DNA of 64,000 bases from Beroe forskalii (taxonomy: Eukaryota; Ctenophora; Nuda; Beroida; Beroidae): positions 62,001 to 126,000 of the forward strand of contig WFMF01000237.1 of NCBI GenBank assembly GCA_011033025.1, in the 5' to 3' direction. Shown piece by piece: positions 12,528 through 26,440 of the stretch. Made by a program: the position numbers and the translations under genes. The stretch's first letter is position 1. Each line of letters starts with the position of its first letter. Below the pieces are notes generated by a model. That model was not told the DNA's origin and made no database searches. It was given only the letters and a program-made list of their open reading frames with translations.

Positions 12528-15518
12528 TCAGCTACATTTGAGAGTCCTATCCAGATACTGCCTGACACACCGCTGAGTCCTGGACAGTAAGACAGACACT
12601 CCCACCAGACTAACAGACACACACAGACTGAGACACGCCTCCGTTATCATGCGGGGTGTGAAGATGTTCCAGATCATGAGGTGTCGTCTGTGGATGAAGC
12701 ACGCCGCGCAGCACGCCCCACACTTCACTAGCAGCAGGATGGTGTGGTACCGGAGGGTGGTGTGGTAGAGGCGTGGTAGCAGGGCGGGGTTGGTGTAGTA
12801 CTGCAGCTGTGCTGTAGGGGAGGAGCTGTCTCCTCCTTCTCCATTGTTTGGTGTGTCTGTCTGTGTGCTGTCTGTCTGTGTGCTGTCTGTCTGTGTGCTG
12901 TCTGTCTGTGACGTGACATCCACCTGGTTTGTTTCTGGTGTGGGAGAGTAGAGTAGGATGGTGGGAAGGAACAGTGTCACCAGTACCCCAGACATCAGTG
13001 TTCTCAGCACTATCAGCAACACAGGTACGATCACGTGATTACCATGTGACGTGAACCCCACAAAGGCTGCATTCCAGTCGAACTGCTGCACTGCAGCTTG
13101 GTGCCCTGTAGCGTAGAAGTACTGTACTGTGATCACGTGACACGCCATGAGTTTCACTGCCACGCCCCTGGAATGTAGCAGTCTGGAGAGACATAGCAGC
13201 TGTACAGTCAGCAAGGCGAGGGTAGGTGAGAGAGGGTGTCTGAGGAGCAGAACACAGGACGGCAGGAGACTGGTGTAGAGCGTCAGAGAGGGGGCGGAGT
13301 AGCAGGACACTCCGCCAAACAGTCGGGGAGGGGAGTTCCGGGCTGTCTGCACTAAGACACAGGAGGGGGAGTAGAGGACGAGGCAGACAGACAGCAGGGA
13401 GAGCAGGTAGACAGTCAGGGCAGGAGACACAGCTGCGAGTCAGTGAAGAGCTGGGTGGAGGACGCAGATAGTGCCCAATACACTGCGACCAGAGTACACT
13501 GGACAGGGTGAATGAAGCAGTGGACTACTCTCAGCATCCCACTCACCAGGGAGCCCTGGTGTCTCTGATACCGGTACAGTCCGTACATCAGACCCACAAA
13601 CACACAGACACTCCCGAAGTAGCGTCTACTCCGGACTATGTCCGTGAGATCATCATCTCGCAGCCACCAGGTGGCGACACACCAGAACTGCTCCTCCCTA
13701 CAGCCGAAGAAGGTGGCAGAGAGGCGGGAGCAGAGCAGAGAGAGGAGGGTCAGGAGGGCGTGGTCACGGTGGAGGGTGAAGTGGTGCAGGGAGAGGTAGT
13801 TGGTAAGGAGGAGGGCTTCCGGAGAGGAAGACAGAGATGTAGTCCTCCACCAAAATGTAGCTGTTTGTGGTGAAACCAATGCTCATAATGAGGATAATGA
13901 CACTTCCTGCTATGCTAGGAAAGTTGCTAGAGTTCACAATATCACTGATACTGAAATTGATGAGTGGAGATGCTTGCCGGCGCTGAAGGGCTGTAAGGAG
14001 TCTTGATCTTACAGGCCGATATAAAGTCAGAACAGCGGAGGAAAGTGTTATTAGTACAGTAATAGGATTCGTAACACCAGTCCACAGCGACAGCTTGTCG
14101 TAAGATATTATCACGAGTGGAATGATCGGAGCTGCAACCCACCAGTGGACTGATACCAACTGATTTGAGAGGAGACCAAGCGATATCATCGTCATTACGA
14201 ACAAGGCAAAGCCCATGAGAACGAGATTAAACTGGGCCCAATGAGCGGAACAAAGGTCTCTGATAACTCTGATAACACGCAACATATCACTTACAAGTTG
14301 CAGTGAGTACTGAGACTTACTGGCATGGTACTTGGAGTTGATTTCATCAACTTGTGCCTTGATCTTAGCGATATCTTCCTTCTTGAACTCGCTGGATAAC
14401 ATGGAGTAAGTAGCAATGTATCTGAAGACTTGGTTCATGTTGGTGTTGACGACATGTTGCAAGTGTGTCCTACTCTCCCCATCCCCCGTCAGGAATAAGA
14501 ATGGGATGACACTACCCAGCGAGGAGTAAGGCACCGGAACCCCTAGCAGCAGTGTTAGGGTCGGAACTAAGTCTGTCTGAAACACCCGCTCCTTGTCGAA
14601 CACCGCCCTCTCCTCCTCTGACACCTCCCCGAACTCACTCCCGGAGTAGATGAAGAGCGATGATGTCACCTCGTCCCGGGTCTCTCCCCCGTGATCCCCT
14701 GATGACGTCATCCCGTGATCCCCGAACACAAACAACACCGTGTCCTGCTCCACCTGCTTCACTACTTCCGCTATCCAGGTGTTTATCTGCTCCAGTTTGT
14801 CAGCCAGTTCGGGGTGCTTCACATGGTACCTGTGTCCTGCATGGTCTACTCCCAGGAAGTGAGCTACGATCACATCCCAGTCTGGTGTCTTCATCTGGGG
14901 AAGTAGGTGCTTCCATACCCCATTATCCACTGTGTGGAGGTCCCACACATCGAATGAGGGGTAGGGAAAAGCCCTGTGGAAGTACTGACTGTAGATGTTC
15001 ATCCAGGTGTCATCCCCCAGCAGAATCAGCTTCTTCTCATTCAGTGACAGCTGCTTTACCCAGCTATCCTCGGTAATCTCACTAGCTCCGAAGTTACTGC
15101 CCAGATCCACGAAGGTAGGTAGACCCCCCGTAGTGAGACCTTTTAGTCTGAGGAATGTGGCCGAGGGAGGGTCGGCAATGAACTCCATGTGTCGGGTCCT
15201 GTTAGGAAAGCTAGACATAAGGTCTCTGAACACAGGCATCTTGTTCTGCCAAGGTTCAGGCTGGGAGACGGAATCGTTGAACACAGTGAAGTCATGCCTC
15301 AAGGCATCAACCAGAAGGAGAACAGCTCGTTTGTAGCGAGGATTGCTCCAGCAAGAGGAGGAAGGGTTGTTACCAGAGGAGGAAGGGGTGTGAGGGTAGT
15401 CGTGACAGGAGGAGAACTTCTCAACTTCTTTCTTAGTCAGGAGGAAACCTCGCAGGAAGAGCAAGAGCGAGAAGGTGAGGAGCCAGAGAAACCATAGAGA
15501 TACTCTTACAGACTTCAT
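12528..15518 (-). CDS. PIGO: GPI ethanolamine phosphate transferase 3 (PIG-O), intronless with two frame breaks
   Basis: PIG-O adds ethanolamine phosphate to the third mannose of GPI anchors in the ER membrane. The frame starts at ATG 15518; the longer in-frame start is a TTG and was not used. An N-terminal signal-anchor (about residues 5-25) precedes the lumenal alkaline-phosphatase-fold domain: LLLVDALRHDF, HFLGVDHAGHRYH and FGDHGMTSSGDHGG supply metal-binding Asp/His. Many membrane segments follow. Homology jumps frame near 13830 (into the part with RLSATFFGCREEQF, which resembles the human PIGO C-half) and again near 13435, then runs to the stop at 12528. Total length of about 995 residues fits the family (about 1090). 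No GT-AG intron explains the jumps, because the frames abut or overlap. Either assembly indels or a young pseudogene; the domain assignment itself is firm. Confidence 0.88.
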
Positions 15519-18371
15519 TGCCAAACGAGGGACTTCATGCTCCGGAGGCCAAGGGGCAGGAAATCTTCAGTGGTCTGGCCTTACTGCAGCTAGAGAGTAG
15601 GGTAGTGTTAGCGGTGTTTTGGTGGTGCAGCAACTTAGCCGTACGCTGTCGTCTTACATACAATCCTAACGACATAAAAAGTAATACTTCTTTATTAATG
15701 GTTAAAATAATACTGAAATAGAAGTTCCTACAATAGATTTGGTAAAATTAAGTTCAAATTAAAAGCTAAGAAAAAGACTCCATATTGAATGTCATGGTTC
15801 TATTTGAAAATGAAATTTAATATCAATGTGCTGCAAAGATGCAAGGTGCTTTATTAAGTGGTTCAATAAATAAGCAGCATTAAATATTAGGTTTTTAATT
15901 GTTAAGGTCATTAGTTATTAGGATGTAAATTATATGCACGAATTTAGCATTTTACAGCATCAGCAATCGTATATTATTTCAGTTTTATTGAAGATCTGTC
16001 ATTTGACCCTTTTTCAAGGTAGCAAGACTCAAGCTCAACTTGAACATTAGCCTCAGTGATACACCATTACATCATCTAACAATGACAAGTTCAATGTGAG
16101 AGATTACTGGTTTATATCCACCCTCTTCTATGGTCCTAGTCTAAGGTCGCAAATATTGGCATGATCATACGAGACGGAGAGAACGGCCATACAAAGATCA
16201 TACATTAACTAACATTGTTGTAAATCATATAGAAATGCTACAGCAGCCTGTCATGCATCATAGTCGAAATGAACTACAGATTCATCACACAGGCAGGAAA
16301 AAAGTACTAGAGCCGTAGTACCAAACTTATAGAACACACAGGAACATGTCTTTGATTGTCAATGAACAAATGCTGTGATTGGGAAGTACCTAATATAAAT
16401 ACCTAACCTGGAATCCTCCTATCTTCGGATAACGCTACTGACTATTGTTTACTTGATTTGTGTACTAAGTAATTATACGATAGTTTACACCATGTGGCAT
16501 GGGCCTCAGCAGCCAGCAGTAGTGACACCAAACGACTCCACTCCTTTTGTACCAATAGTCTCAGGCAGTCTAGAGTTCGACCCTCAAACTCTCAAAAGCA
16601 GACATCTGCTTTGGAAGTTAAAAGCGGACATAATAATGTCATGTCACTATCATCAGGCTGTTTTGTGAATTTGCATAATAACCAAAAAGTCAATTTAAAA
16701 TCAATGCGTTGCTTCTAAAGTGCTACTGATTAAAATCTAAAGAAAGTATCCTGTAAATTGTCCACTATCCTGTTCTTGGAGTTTGGGACATGTTTCAAGT
16801 TAGACGTGACTTTTAAACCTCTAAATAAGCACATACAGACAGCCAATGTGGCGTGTATGGTGTGTTCGCTGACTGTGTTTCATGCAGGAAATCATCACCA
16901 TTATGCAATATATGTGAATTATGCAGAATTATAACTCCCTCTGATGACATGCTCCATGGTTCGTCTTGATTATTATGTCAAATTAAAAAGAACATGCACA
17001 ATAACGCACAAAAATCATACTTCATTCATAAGATGAATTGAAAGTAGACCAATAATGCAAAGATAAACGCAAGAACAGGTCTGAAATTTTTCGATCTCGT
17101 TTAATCAAAGCATAATTTGAAGAAGATAATTGACGACACGGCCAACGTACGCAATTAAGTCTAATCAGCCAAGGAATTGTGGGTACATATTGTGTAATGT
17201 GAAATAGTATTCAAATTTCAATTTCCATAATATCTATGAATTCCACTGAATTGGAAGAAGAAGAAGTTGATAGCGTTCAGCTGAACTCAATACTCAGTAA
17301 TTTGCTTACTTTTTGCAGATCCCATAATCTTATTCTATTGAAAAATTGAAAAGTGATGATAGGGACATGTTTAAGTTAATTCCAAATGCAGGACATGGAT
17401 CTAGAGTAGCATGTAGACTGTGGAGTATAGGCAATGAAGCACGTAGTTAAAAGCACAGCAAGCTATATCAGCATCAATCACATTATACTCAATATTTACT
17501 TCAGCAGTAATAACACGGGAGCTAAGTCAACCAAATGGTTAAAATCCTGTAATTACATCCTAAATCATGGTTCACACTAGATTCCAAAAGTTATATATGA
17601 CAACTTATCTTACAACTAATCGATATAAACTTTATTTTGCTCTAAATGAAATAAAATATAATATGAAAATGCAGTGTTTCGTAAATCAAGCTTAGAATAA
17701 TTAAGCACTTAGGATATACAGTGAACAATATAGGGTCATGGAATATACAAACGTTTATCAAAACGATGTTACAAATAACTTATATTAATTAAATAACGAT
17801 ACATTACTCGTATTCCTAACAGTAGCAAAATATCAAATTCAAATTATATATCACAGATATTAGAAATCACAAAACAACAATTTACTTATAGATGACAGTA
17901 TACGAAATCATTGGAATAAAAACCCAGATCTCCACTTATAATACGTAAAAACAGCGAGCAAAATAATCATTCTCCGAGAGACGTCGTGATAGAAACATCG
18001 TGAGACTGCATTAAAAGTTATCCTAGATTCAATACTAACGTCATTGATGATTGAGGGATATGAAATCTCTAATTATAAGCACGAAATTTATAATTATCTG
18101 ATAAAATGAACCTGTAAAATCGAGAAACTCCTGAGTTTCCCAAACTAAAGCAAATGCTTACTGCTTATTAAATATCCAATCATTTCTCAAATCTCCAACA
18201 TCTGTTCTCGACTGAAGTTAAACTGTTCAATATCTCCTTCATTAATAAACTAGTTAGTTAAAGTAAGAATGCTACACTATGACACGGTCACATGACGACT
18301 CCTTTTTCTCCATCATGTAAACCGCACTGCAAACTCAATATGTTCTGAATTCCTCCTCCTCCTCTACTCCT
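15519..18371. other. AT-rich intergenic DNA between PIGO and mevalonate kinase
   Basis: No supportable coding region or RNA gene. All frames are short and AT-driven. It presumably holds the PIGO promoter (right of 15518) and the 3' end of the mevalonate kinase transcript (left of 18372). Confidence 0.5.
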
Positions 18372-21300
18372 CTACTCCTCCCCCTGCTTAACAACATGAA
18401 CCCCCGGGACCCCCGTCTTGATGTCCCTGATGACCTGGAAGCCAGCCTCTGTCAGCTCTCTCTCCAGCACCCCCACCTCCACCCCCTCTCTGATTACCCC
18501 AATAACGACCCCGCCACCCCCTGCCCCTGTGATCTTGGCAGGTACACCTCTCTTCCCACACATCTCAACAATCTGGTCAGTCCGCCGGGACTGCACCCCT
18601 GGTAACTTCTTCAACAGACTCTGGTTCTCCGTGATAAGAGTTCCGATATCCTGGTCGTGGGTTACACAGTCAAGTCCCTGCAGTGAGATCTGACCAATCC
18701 TTTGGAAGGTGCTCATCAAAGCCTTCCGGTGAGCCCGTACACCCTTCACAATGGATGCCGTGTTGTGTGGCTCTCTAGAGTTCACTATAAGGAGTCGGGG
18801 AGGGTGGGGGACGGGGATCCTGGTGAACTTGGGGTCTTTGTTCTTCTGATAGACGAGGTATCCTCCGTAGGTGCAGGCCGTGTTGTCCACCCCAGAGGGG
18901 GTGCCGTGGAATACCTGCAATAGAGGGAAGGGGTTAGCAAGGACAGAGATCTAGATGATAGAAGTGGGAAGGGGTTAGGAGGGATAGAGATCAAGGTGAT
19001 AGAAGAGGTTAGGTGGGAAGGAAAAGGGAACCAGAGTAGATAAAGGGGTTGGAGGAGAAATGAACGGGCTTGAAGAAGCGACAATACCAGATCATTAATT
19101 TCTGCCATCAATATTATTGTCAAATAAAAACACGGGGTTAATACTCTTTTACATTTACCAATATCGGAATTCACGCTCTGACACTCCCGGCATCTCCGCA
19201 GAGTGTTGCACAAAGATGACATTGTTTTACCACAGAGCTTCCACACAGGGCGTGGTATACTGAGACTCCCTTAAAGTTCTATATAGTAATTATACCATAA
19301 CCATTTTCCCTTTTTCTGACGTCAGGACAGTGGCTATTTATCTGGTAATCAGTGTTCCAATACCATTGACGTAGTTATATAGTAATAGAACGAATTCCAG
19401 CTGTATGTGATTATAATAGGCAGTGAAAAAAGTGAGCAGACATTTAGTTCTTATAATCTGAAGGTTGGCCATTCTTTGATATGGATGAAACAAAGTAGGC
19501 AAGCCTACAAGTACAGACGATGCTGTAATATTATACACTTTTTGTGTTTATAAGTCTGTTATGACGGACCAATCACCAACAATTGTCAAAGTCCTGGCAG
19601 ACCCCATTGCATCAACACTCAAACCTTACCAGTTACCACTTATCAAGCCTGTCATGCATCCTTATATGATATCCCCAATTCCCAAGGAGCACAGAGCGAC
19701 TTTCTGACTTTGTACCCAGTAAGTAGTAAGTAGTAAAACTACAAGACGTAAGGTTGAAATTTAAATTCCCAAACTGATTGAAGACATCATGAAATGCCGA
19801 GCCCTCCCTTCCCTCCCTTCAGCATCAGTTTGAATTTGGAAATCAGACAGCTGCTGAGTGCTGACTGAATACTATATGACGTCAATTTCAATCTGAAATA
19901 TTTCAATCTGAAATATTTCAATCTGAAATATTTCAATCAGAAATATTTCTTATTACTGCAACGTGGTGAATTAGAAATGTTGTAATGTATTTGAAATTTA
20001 GAAAGCGAATGTTCCATTTCGTTAAACTAATTATCTCGAAGAGACTTTACGCCCATCTGCTCCTTTCAAAACAGGATCACGTGATCGAAAACATGGCCAC
20101 GAGTAAACGCCGTGTTTCTTTGCCATTTGCTCGTCAAAGCAAGCTTTTATTCCACCTAGACTAACATTGCTCCATGATGAAGCATATGCAGCACATATTA
20201 TGAGCCAAATAAAATTATATGCTTTTGAATTTACAATTTAAAATTTATATTTTCCCGAATCTAACACCCCAATTTACCACGACGTGTTGTTGTTTTGCCA
20301 GTATGAGATCCATGACACTTGTTGCATTGTTGGTTCTCCTCGACTTGAGTCAGGCTCTGCTGTATCAGGGTGAGGATGGATCTGTGTCTCACGTCAAGTA
20401 CACCTGTCACCAAACCATCTCCGGAAGTTCTGAAGATCCGAACCACTGCACTTCTCTAGAGGCCTGCTCCAAGGCCACACTTACCTTTCAGGACCTGCCC
20501 AGTATCACGATTTGGGGATGCTTGCAATGTGCTCATCTGAGGGAGCTGCGTGGCGTCAAGGTGGTGAAGTGCGAGGATTGCAGAGGTGATGAGTGCAACA
20601 AGTACTTATAATGGCGCTCTGAGTAAAGGACTAGTGGGGAAAGGATCTGTGAGGAAAGGACTAGTGGGAAAAGGATCTGTGAGGAAAGGATCAGTGACCC
20701 GGAATTGAGCAGACAAATTAAACTTTCCAGACTTTTATTGTAATACTGCATGTAAAGTGAGTTCATGATCCTTCAGCACCACAAGTTTGATTTATCCTTA
20801 ATATTTTCAGGACAAGCCTGCGAAAACATATAGTTCGATTTTATAGTTTTTATTGTTATACTCATTTTACTAAATTGAAGAGTTTAAATTGTGTAATTAC
20901 TTTCATTAGAAAAGAGGCAATAATGCAAAATAAACACAATATGTGAATCAGTAGTAGACAAACATCATACTTATCTCTACATTTTGGAACGTGACCTAGC
21001 ATTTGGTCATTTTTTGCAATTACTCAGCAACTTGGCCCTAAATTTTGGCGAATTTTTGAGTTTCAAAAGTCAGAAGCCACAAAAACCCGTTTTTTGTTGA
21101 GACAAAAGTTTTGGTGCAGAAAATATACCTATGACATCTTAAATTTTCATTATTACTCTACTGTACCTATAATAAAATCCAATTGCAGCAAGAGTTATTA
21201 TAATGAGCTTTTGCTTTTTTTTTCACTTTTTTGGCCACCCAAAAATGGCATATTATCTGATATCAGTTAAATAGTAAATACCTTTCACAAGCGAGGGGAT

Positions 21301-23944
21301 CATGGATTAAGTGCAAGACACGAGGCGTACTAAGTGATTTTTTGCCCAATTTTGAAATACCACCCACCACCCCTTCAGATAATCCCATGAACTAAGTGAT
21401 ATTTGGCACCATTTGTGGTGACCCACCCCAAAATTAGCATAAAAACCTATCCAAGCGGCAGATTGTCCCCTGTACTAACTGATATTTGTCACTATTTGAA
21501 GGTACCCACCCCTAAATGAGCATAATACGCTGCAGATTGTCCCATGTACTAACTGAAATTTGTCATGTTTTGTAGGGACCCACCCCAAAATGAGCAGTTT
21601 GTCCTGTGTACTAACTGAAATTTAATACAATTTGTGGGGACCGACCCCAAAATTATGACGTCATCTGGCGCCCAAATATGGAAAAATATGCCATTTGGAC
21701 TAAGTGAATATGATTTTCCCATAAGGTGACCACCTCAGTTAGTACAGTGGACTAAGTGATTTTGCCAAGGCCCAAACAACACCCACCCCGGCCTTGTGTC
21801 TTGCACTTAGTCCCTGATCCCCCCGTCACAAGAGAGGCTTTGACGAGCGTTGAATCAAAAAATCATTAAGTACATTAAATTAAACTGGGTAACCTGAGTA
21901 ATAACGCGATATATACCAATGAAAATGTGGCAGAACGGCAGGGACCACTTTCTGTTGTCAGACAGTACCAGCACGTGTTAAGATTTAGTAACAGTGCAGG
22001 CAAGGGCAGCATATAAACAATCCCCATTAATTGCCACCTCAGCTAAACCGTACCCTCCTCCATCCGTGACTTTTTGTACAACATGCGATAGGGGAAATAA
22101 CGGACTACGCGTGTTGAGCAAGTCATTATGCCAAGGATGGAAGTACCCGCTATCAGCTACCACGTCACAATGCAATATATGTAACTCTCTGATAAACCGG
22201 TGAAACTACATTATATATGGGCGTGGGACTCAGGAGTTACACCGGCGGGGTTTTAAGCTGTTGTTAAATTGTACCGAGCTCCAGCAAAAGCTTAGACAAA
22301 ATCAATCACGTTTAAAAACAAATCCTTGTGTTTGGAACTATCATGAGTGTTGAGGGATATATAATTAAGATTAAGAATACCTTTTCTCCCTGATAAGCGA
22401 GGATGTTGACATTGTCCGGAGATGTGTCCTGTTTACAGAGTGTTAGGAGTCCTAGCGCCAGACAGCAGCAATAGGAAGCAGAAGACCCGAGACCTGAGGC
22501 AATTCCAGCTTTTCAGTAAAATATCTCCATAATTCGGATCTGTGAGAGCTTTATTTGAATCAGAGAAGAAATTAGGAATGGTATTTATTAAGGAATGATA
22601 GGACTGTTGAGAGGTCACCTTGTTGACTGTTGAGTACCTAACTGAATAGTGAACTTGTATTGAAGTATTGAGTCACGAATGTTTTGTATTAGTATTTCTT
22701 AAGTTACACATAACATGGTATGACAGATAAGACGCATATGACAAATTAAGAAAGGGAAAGTTGGCATACGCCCAGGTACCTGATCCAGGCCAGAGCTGGG
22801 TGGTAGCAGTAACCTTAACACCGAACCTATCTCTTAGGGGGACCAACTTGTGGTAGAAACACAGAAGCAGGAACCACGAGTCTCCTTTGAAACTCTGAAA
22901 AGCAGATTCATAACGGAATAACACACGTGAATAATGAAACTCTGCTTAAACCTAGTACTTCTCCGAGCCCATAGGCATTCATTCTATACTGGTTCTAATA
23001 AACATTTGCCTTAGTCCTACACCATAATATGGGGATTGTAAAGAACTTAAGTCAAGTAGTAGGTACAAACTTTCAATAAGTGCTTCTTTTTACTTTTTCA
23101 ATGTGTGTTTGTAGTGTAATTGTCTTAGATAATTAGTTATAACTTTAGGTTTACCATAGACCCATTCCTATGAGCTGATATGAGCTCGTGTATTCAATAA
23201 ATTTCAGTGTGTTTGAGAGAAGGTTATAAAAATGTACCTGTTTTTGGGACAGTTTGTGCTTGATCTGATCGTATGCAACTCTCTCACTCTCTTCATCTGT
23301 AATGGGAATGACATCATCAAGCAACGTGACTTTGCATTGCAACTTGAAGTCGAAAGCAGGGGCTTCGAAATGTATGATGGGTTCTATCACAGGCTCAAAC
23401 ACTACCTGAGGGAGGGACATGATGAAGTACACTGTACATTATTGCTAATACTTATACAAATACAACATTTCAATGGTGAGTATCATAGTACTGTAGGAGT
23501 GTGCACTGCATTGTGTACTTCAATACAGTACACATTGTATCTAGTAAATATTTTACAGGAATTTCATGACAACCCGTCTCTCTTAGCGCATAGTTTGATG
23601 GAAACAAAACAAATAAATGACTACAATGGCAATGCCAGCCTCTTGTCATAGACAAAAAGGGCTAAATCTGGGGATAGTTAGGGGAACACGAGTAGGACAA
23701 CTATCTTCACAGAGAAGGGACCGGATCTTAGTACCTGAGTGTAGGCGGAGACAGTGGTGACAAGAGAAGGCTCCCCGTAGACACTAGCATGCTCCCCGAA
23801 CAGTATCACTTTACCAGGGCATCTCACCTTCACTTGCATCCGCCTAGGATGCAGAGTTGCCATGTCAGGCGGGGACATGTCAGGTGGGGACATGCCCATG
23901 TCAGTTGGAGACATGTCAGATATTTCAGAAGGGGAGGATGCCAT
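18372..23944 (-). CDS. MVK: Mevalonate kinase
   Basis: Five coding exons: 23944-23735, 23405-23238, 22894-22780, 22493-22381, 18914-18372. Phases match and give about 382 residues (human 396). The enzyme phosphorylates mevalonate with ATP in isoprenoid and sterol synthesis. All three GHMP-kinase motifs are present: PGKVILFGEHA in exon 1, PGSGLGSSAS split across exons 3 and 4, and KITGAGGGG in exon 5. HGTPSGVDNT carries the catalytic Asp. The start is uncertain. Upstream of MQVKVRCPGK (ATG at 23839) the frame stays open through a Met/Pro/Ser-rich stretch with degenerate SPPDM repeats. I chose ATG 23944, but 23863 or 23839 would match the usual family N-terminus better. A possible splice acceptor at about 24013 suggests a 5' untranslated exon further right. 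Intron 4 (22380-18915) contains another gene on the opposite strand. Confidence 0.94.
20303..20611 (+). CDS. Small secreted cysteine-rich protein, LU/three-finger-like
   Basis: A complete 102-residue frame inside mevalonate kinase intron 4, on the opposite strand. MRSMTLVALLVLLDLSQALL is a clear signal peptide; a longer upstream in-frame start would bury it, so I chose ATG 20303. The mature part has eight Cys. It ends KCEDCRGDECNKYL, similar to the C-terminal CC-x-x-D-x-CN signature of Ly6/uPAR three-finger domains, though the paired Cys are split by two residues. There is no GPI-anchor hydrophobic tail, so it is probably secreted. A splice-acceptor-like ttttgccag ends just before the ATG, so a 5' untranslated exon is possible. 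AATAAA at 20929-20934 may end the transcript. Family assignment is tentative; that it is a real secreted protein gene is likely. Confidence 0.68.
   Translation: MRSMTLVALLVLLDLSQALLYQGEDGSVSHVKYTCHQTISGSSEDPNHCTSLEACSKATLTFQDLPSITIWGCLQCAHLRELRGVKVVKCEDCRGDECNKYL
20940..21850. repeat. Diverged repeat with recurring 'actaagtgat / acccaccccaaaat' phrases
   Basis: Between about 21330 and 21790 the phrases (gt)actaa(c/g)tgaaattt or gtgatatttg and gacccaccccaaaat(t/g)agcat recur at least five times with spacing of about 50-70 bp. The block has no open frame. It is an old tandem repeat or a remnant element inside mevalonate kinase intron 4. Confidence 0.6.
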
Positions 23945-24059
23945 AGGGAGTGAGTCAGCGGCTGGGAGGGGTGGGGTGTGTGAATAACTGGATGAAGACG
24001 CCAGGTCGTAAACTAACACAAAATACAGTATATGCTGAACACAGAGTATAATCATCAAC

Positions 24060-26440
24060 TATCACTACTATACGAACTACTAAGTGACATCCTATACGGT
24101 TCAGTCCGCATTGAATGGGCGGAAAACAAATCAAATAACAATGAAATACTACTCCAGGCAGATCTGCCGGGTTCTACAAAATAAACCGTGATATAATCAC
24201 AGGTCACATGATGTCACCGATCAGGTGACGTCTAAACATCACACAGACTGAGCTAAGTTCCAAAGATATAGATGCCGTATAATCGGAGAGGGCGTTTTGA
24301 AATAGATATGACGAGAATTGCATCACAGAGAATCGAATAAAATCTACAGTTAAAGACTTTAAGAGTAAACTAGAGAATATGGGAATGGGAAGTCCTCGCA
24401 AACCAGAGGAGTCAAATGACAAAATAAAGTCAATAGAATAACATTCAGTACCAAGTACGCAGTTTTGTTAGTTCCTTAGTTTCCAAAAGTTATCTGCCTC
24501 ACAAAAACAAAAGTTATCAGGCAAAATTGATCGAAATAAGAGTAAGGGTAACATATATTAGTTGTTGAACTATGCAAAAGATGTTGACAAAAAACCAAAC
24601 CCAAAGTTATTAGATAGGAACCACAAAATCGTAAATTCGATCATTTGTTAAATCATCAATTTGCAGTGCCGGCAACTCAAAAGCAATTTTGATTCAGTCT
24701 TTGAAAATATTTTATTGTAAATAGCTATATATTTAAGGATTGTGCCAGCATTCAGTTTTCACAGCAACTCTTCAGCGAATAATGTAAAATAACTCAGAAG
24801 TGAAAATATAACGTAATTATCTGCCATCAGAAGTCCTACTGCTACTGTGGAACAACAAACTGATAAAATGAGTAAACAAACTGTGGAGCTGGATTAGGTG
24901 CTATTGAACACACCAAGTAATGTAATCAGGTAAAATTACTAGCACGTGTTACTCGGATCAAATGACTTGGAGTTCCACAACATTGGACTGCAGGTTTTTG
25001 CGACTCAAACCTTTAAAATGCCCTGTTTTGGATCTGCTGGGAAATTCCTCTTGGCTTCCCTTGGACCTACTCAATTCAAATCTTGGTGGTTTAGTAACAC
25101 ATTCGATGTAAAACGATTCCAGTCCCAGAAAAGTATGAAATGTTAACAAGTTGTTACCAGCAGGAAGGATTTTACGAGTGTTTAATACACAATCACGTGA
25201 TAATAGCATGGAGATGGAGACAGCCACCAAAGTCAAAGCTAACGATCATATTACAAGTGTGAAATATGGGGACCCATGTTTGGTTATGCGAGTATAACTC
25301 GTGATGACTATAACATAGGCTTCATGTGGCGAGCAACTAATTCTTACAATCTGGCGTCTAAATCGGTCTATCACAGTTCAAAGGATGGGGAGCTTCAGAT
25401 GTATTTTACATCTCAAGGTGCTTGGAAAGGTAAGGTTGGGTAGGGGGGAATGGGGGTGGACTATGGAGGGGTTAAGTCAGATGGTCAGTCAGTCTTCCGA
25501 TTGGACACGGAGTATTTTCTGTTAGTTTGTCTGGTTCAAAATTCATGAAAAGTGTCTAGTTGGTATTCAATTGATACAGCAAATATCAAACATGGAAACA
25601 AATGAAATCATATATTAATTATATAATTGATATTGGAAACTGAACAAATTCCACAGCTATTACATGGTGTCCACCATCTTGAACGAGGATCATTTCAAAA
25701 TTAATCCATTGCTATTTCTTGTTCATTAATACTACATAACTATGGTTAGTATAGTGAAAATTATTCAAGTACAAAGTGCAATCTATTAGCATTTTATACA
25801 GTTGTTCAGACAAATTTGGTTTTAAGAAGAAACAGTCTGATTCTGATGAAAAAAGCCCTTATTTCAGTCTTTGCCTGACACTCTGAATCAAGAAAATTAG
25901 CAATTTACGTATTTGGTTCTACTGATGGTTGCTGTATAAATGAACATATATTTTCTGTTACACGTTTCGTTTTCGAGAAGCTTTACTTCAAATATTGTGT
26001 TTATAACGATATCAAATTACAATCACATAATACATTTGACTCATTACAAAATTTTATCAAAACAAAGTTCACTTCCCAATCCAGAACAAATAAACCAACG
26101 TAATATTTTGACACAGTTTTCCAACTGTTTATTCCATCACCACACGACTAGTAACGCGCAGCTAGTCGTGGCCACAGTTAGTAATTGCCTCGATTCTGAG
26201 CAATTTCTCTCCACATTATTATAGTCCGGTGCACTATTATCTAAAAAACATTAGAGCTTTTAATTTATCAATACTCTAAATCCACAAAAATCATGGTTCC
26301 GTAAAGTTATTAATTTGTGATTCATATATCAACACTCAAATGTGAAATTTAAAAGAAGCAACTGATACGACAGTCTGTTACAAAAACTAACTTACTAATT
26401 TGAAATAATTGTTTAGTTTATCCAACTTTGCAAACTACGG
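24060..26440. other. AT-rich intergenic DNA between mevalonate kinase and PPP6R
   Basis: Nothing supportable as a gene. It should contain the mevalonate kinase promoter and possible 5' untranslated exon on the left side. Confidence 0.5.

Noticed and set aside
23232..23651. 139-codon plus-strand frame over mevalonate kinase exon 2
   Set aside because: The minus strand encodes a phase-consistent mevalonate kinase exon here; the plus frame has no recognisable domain.
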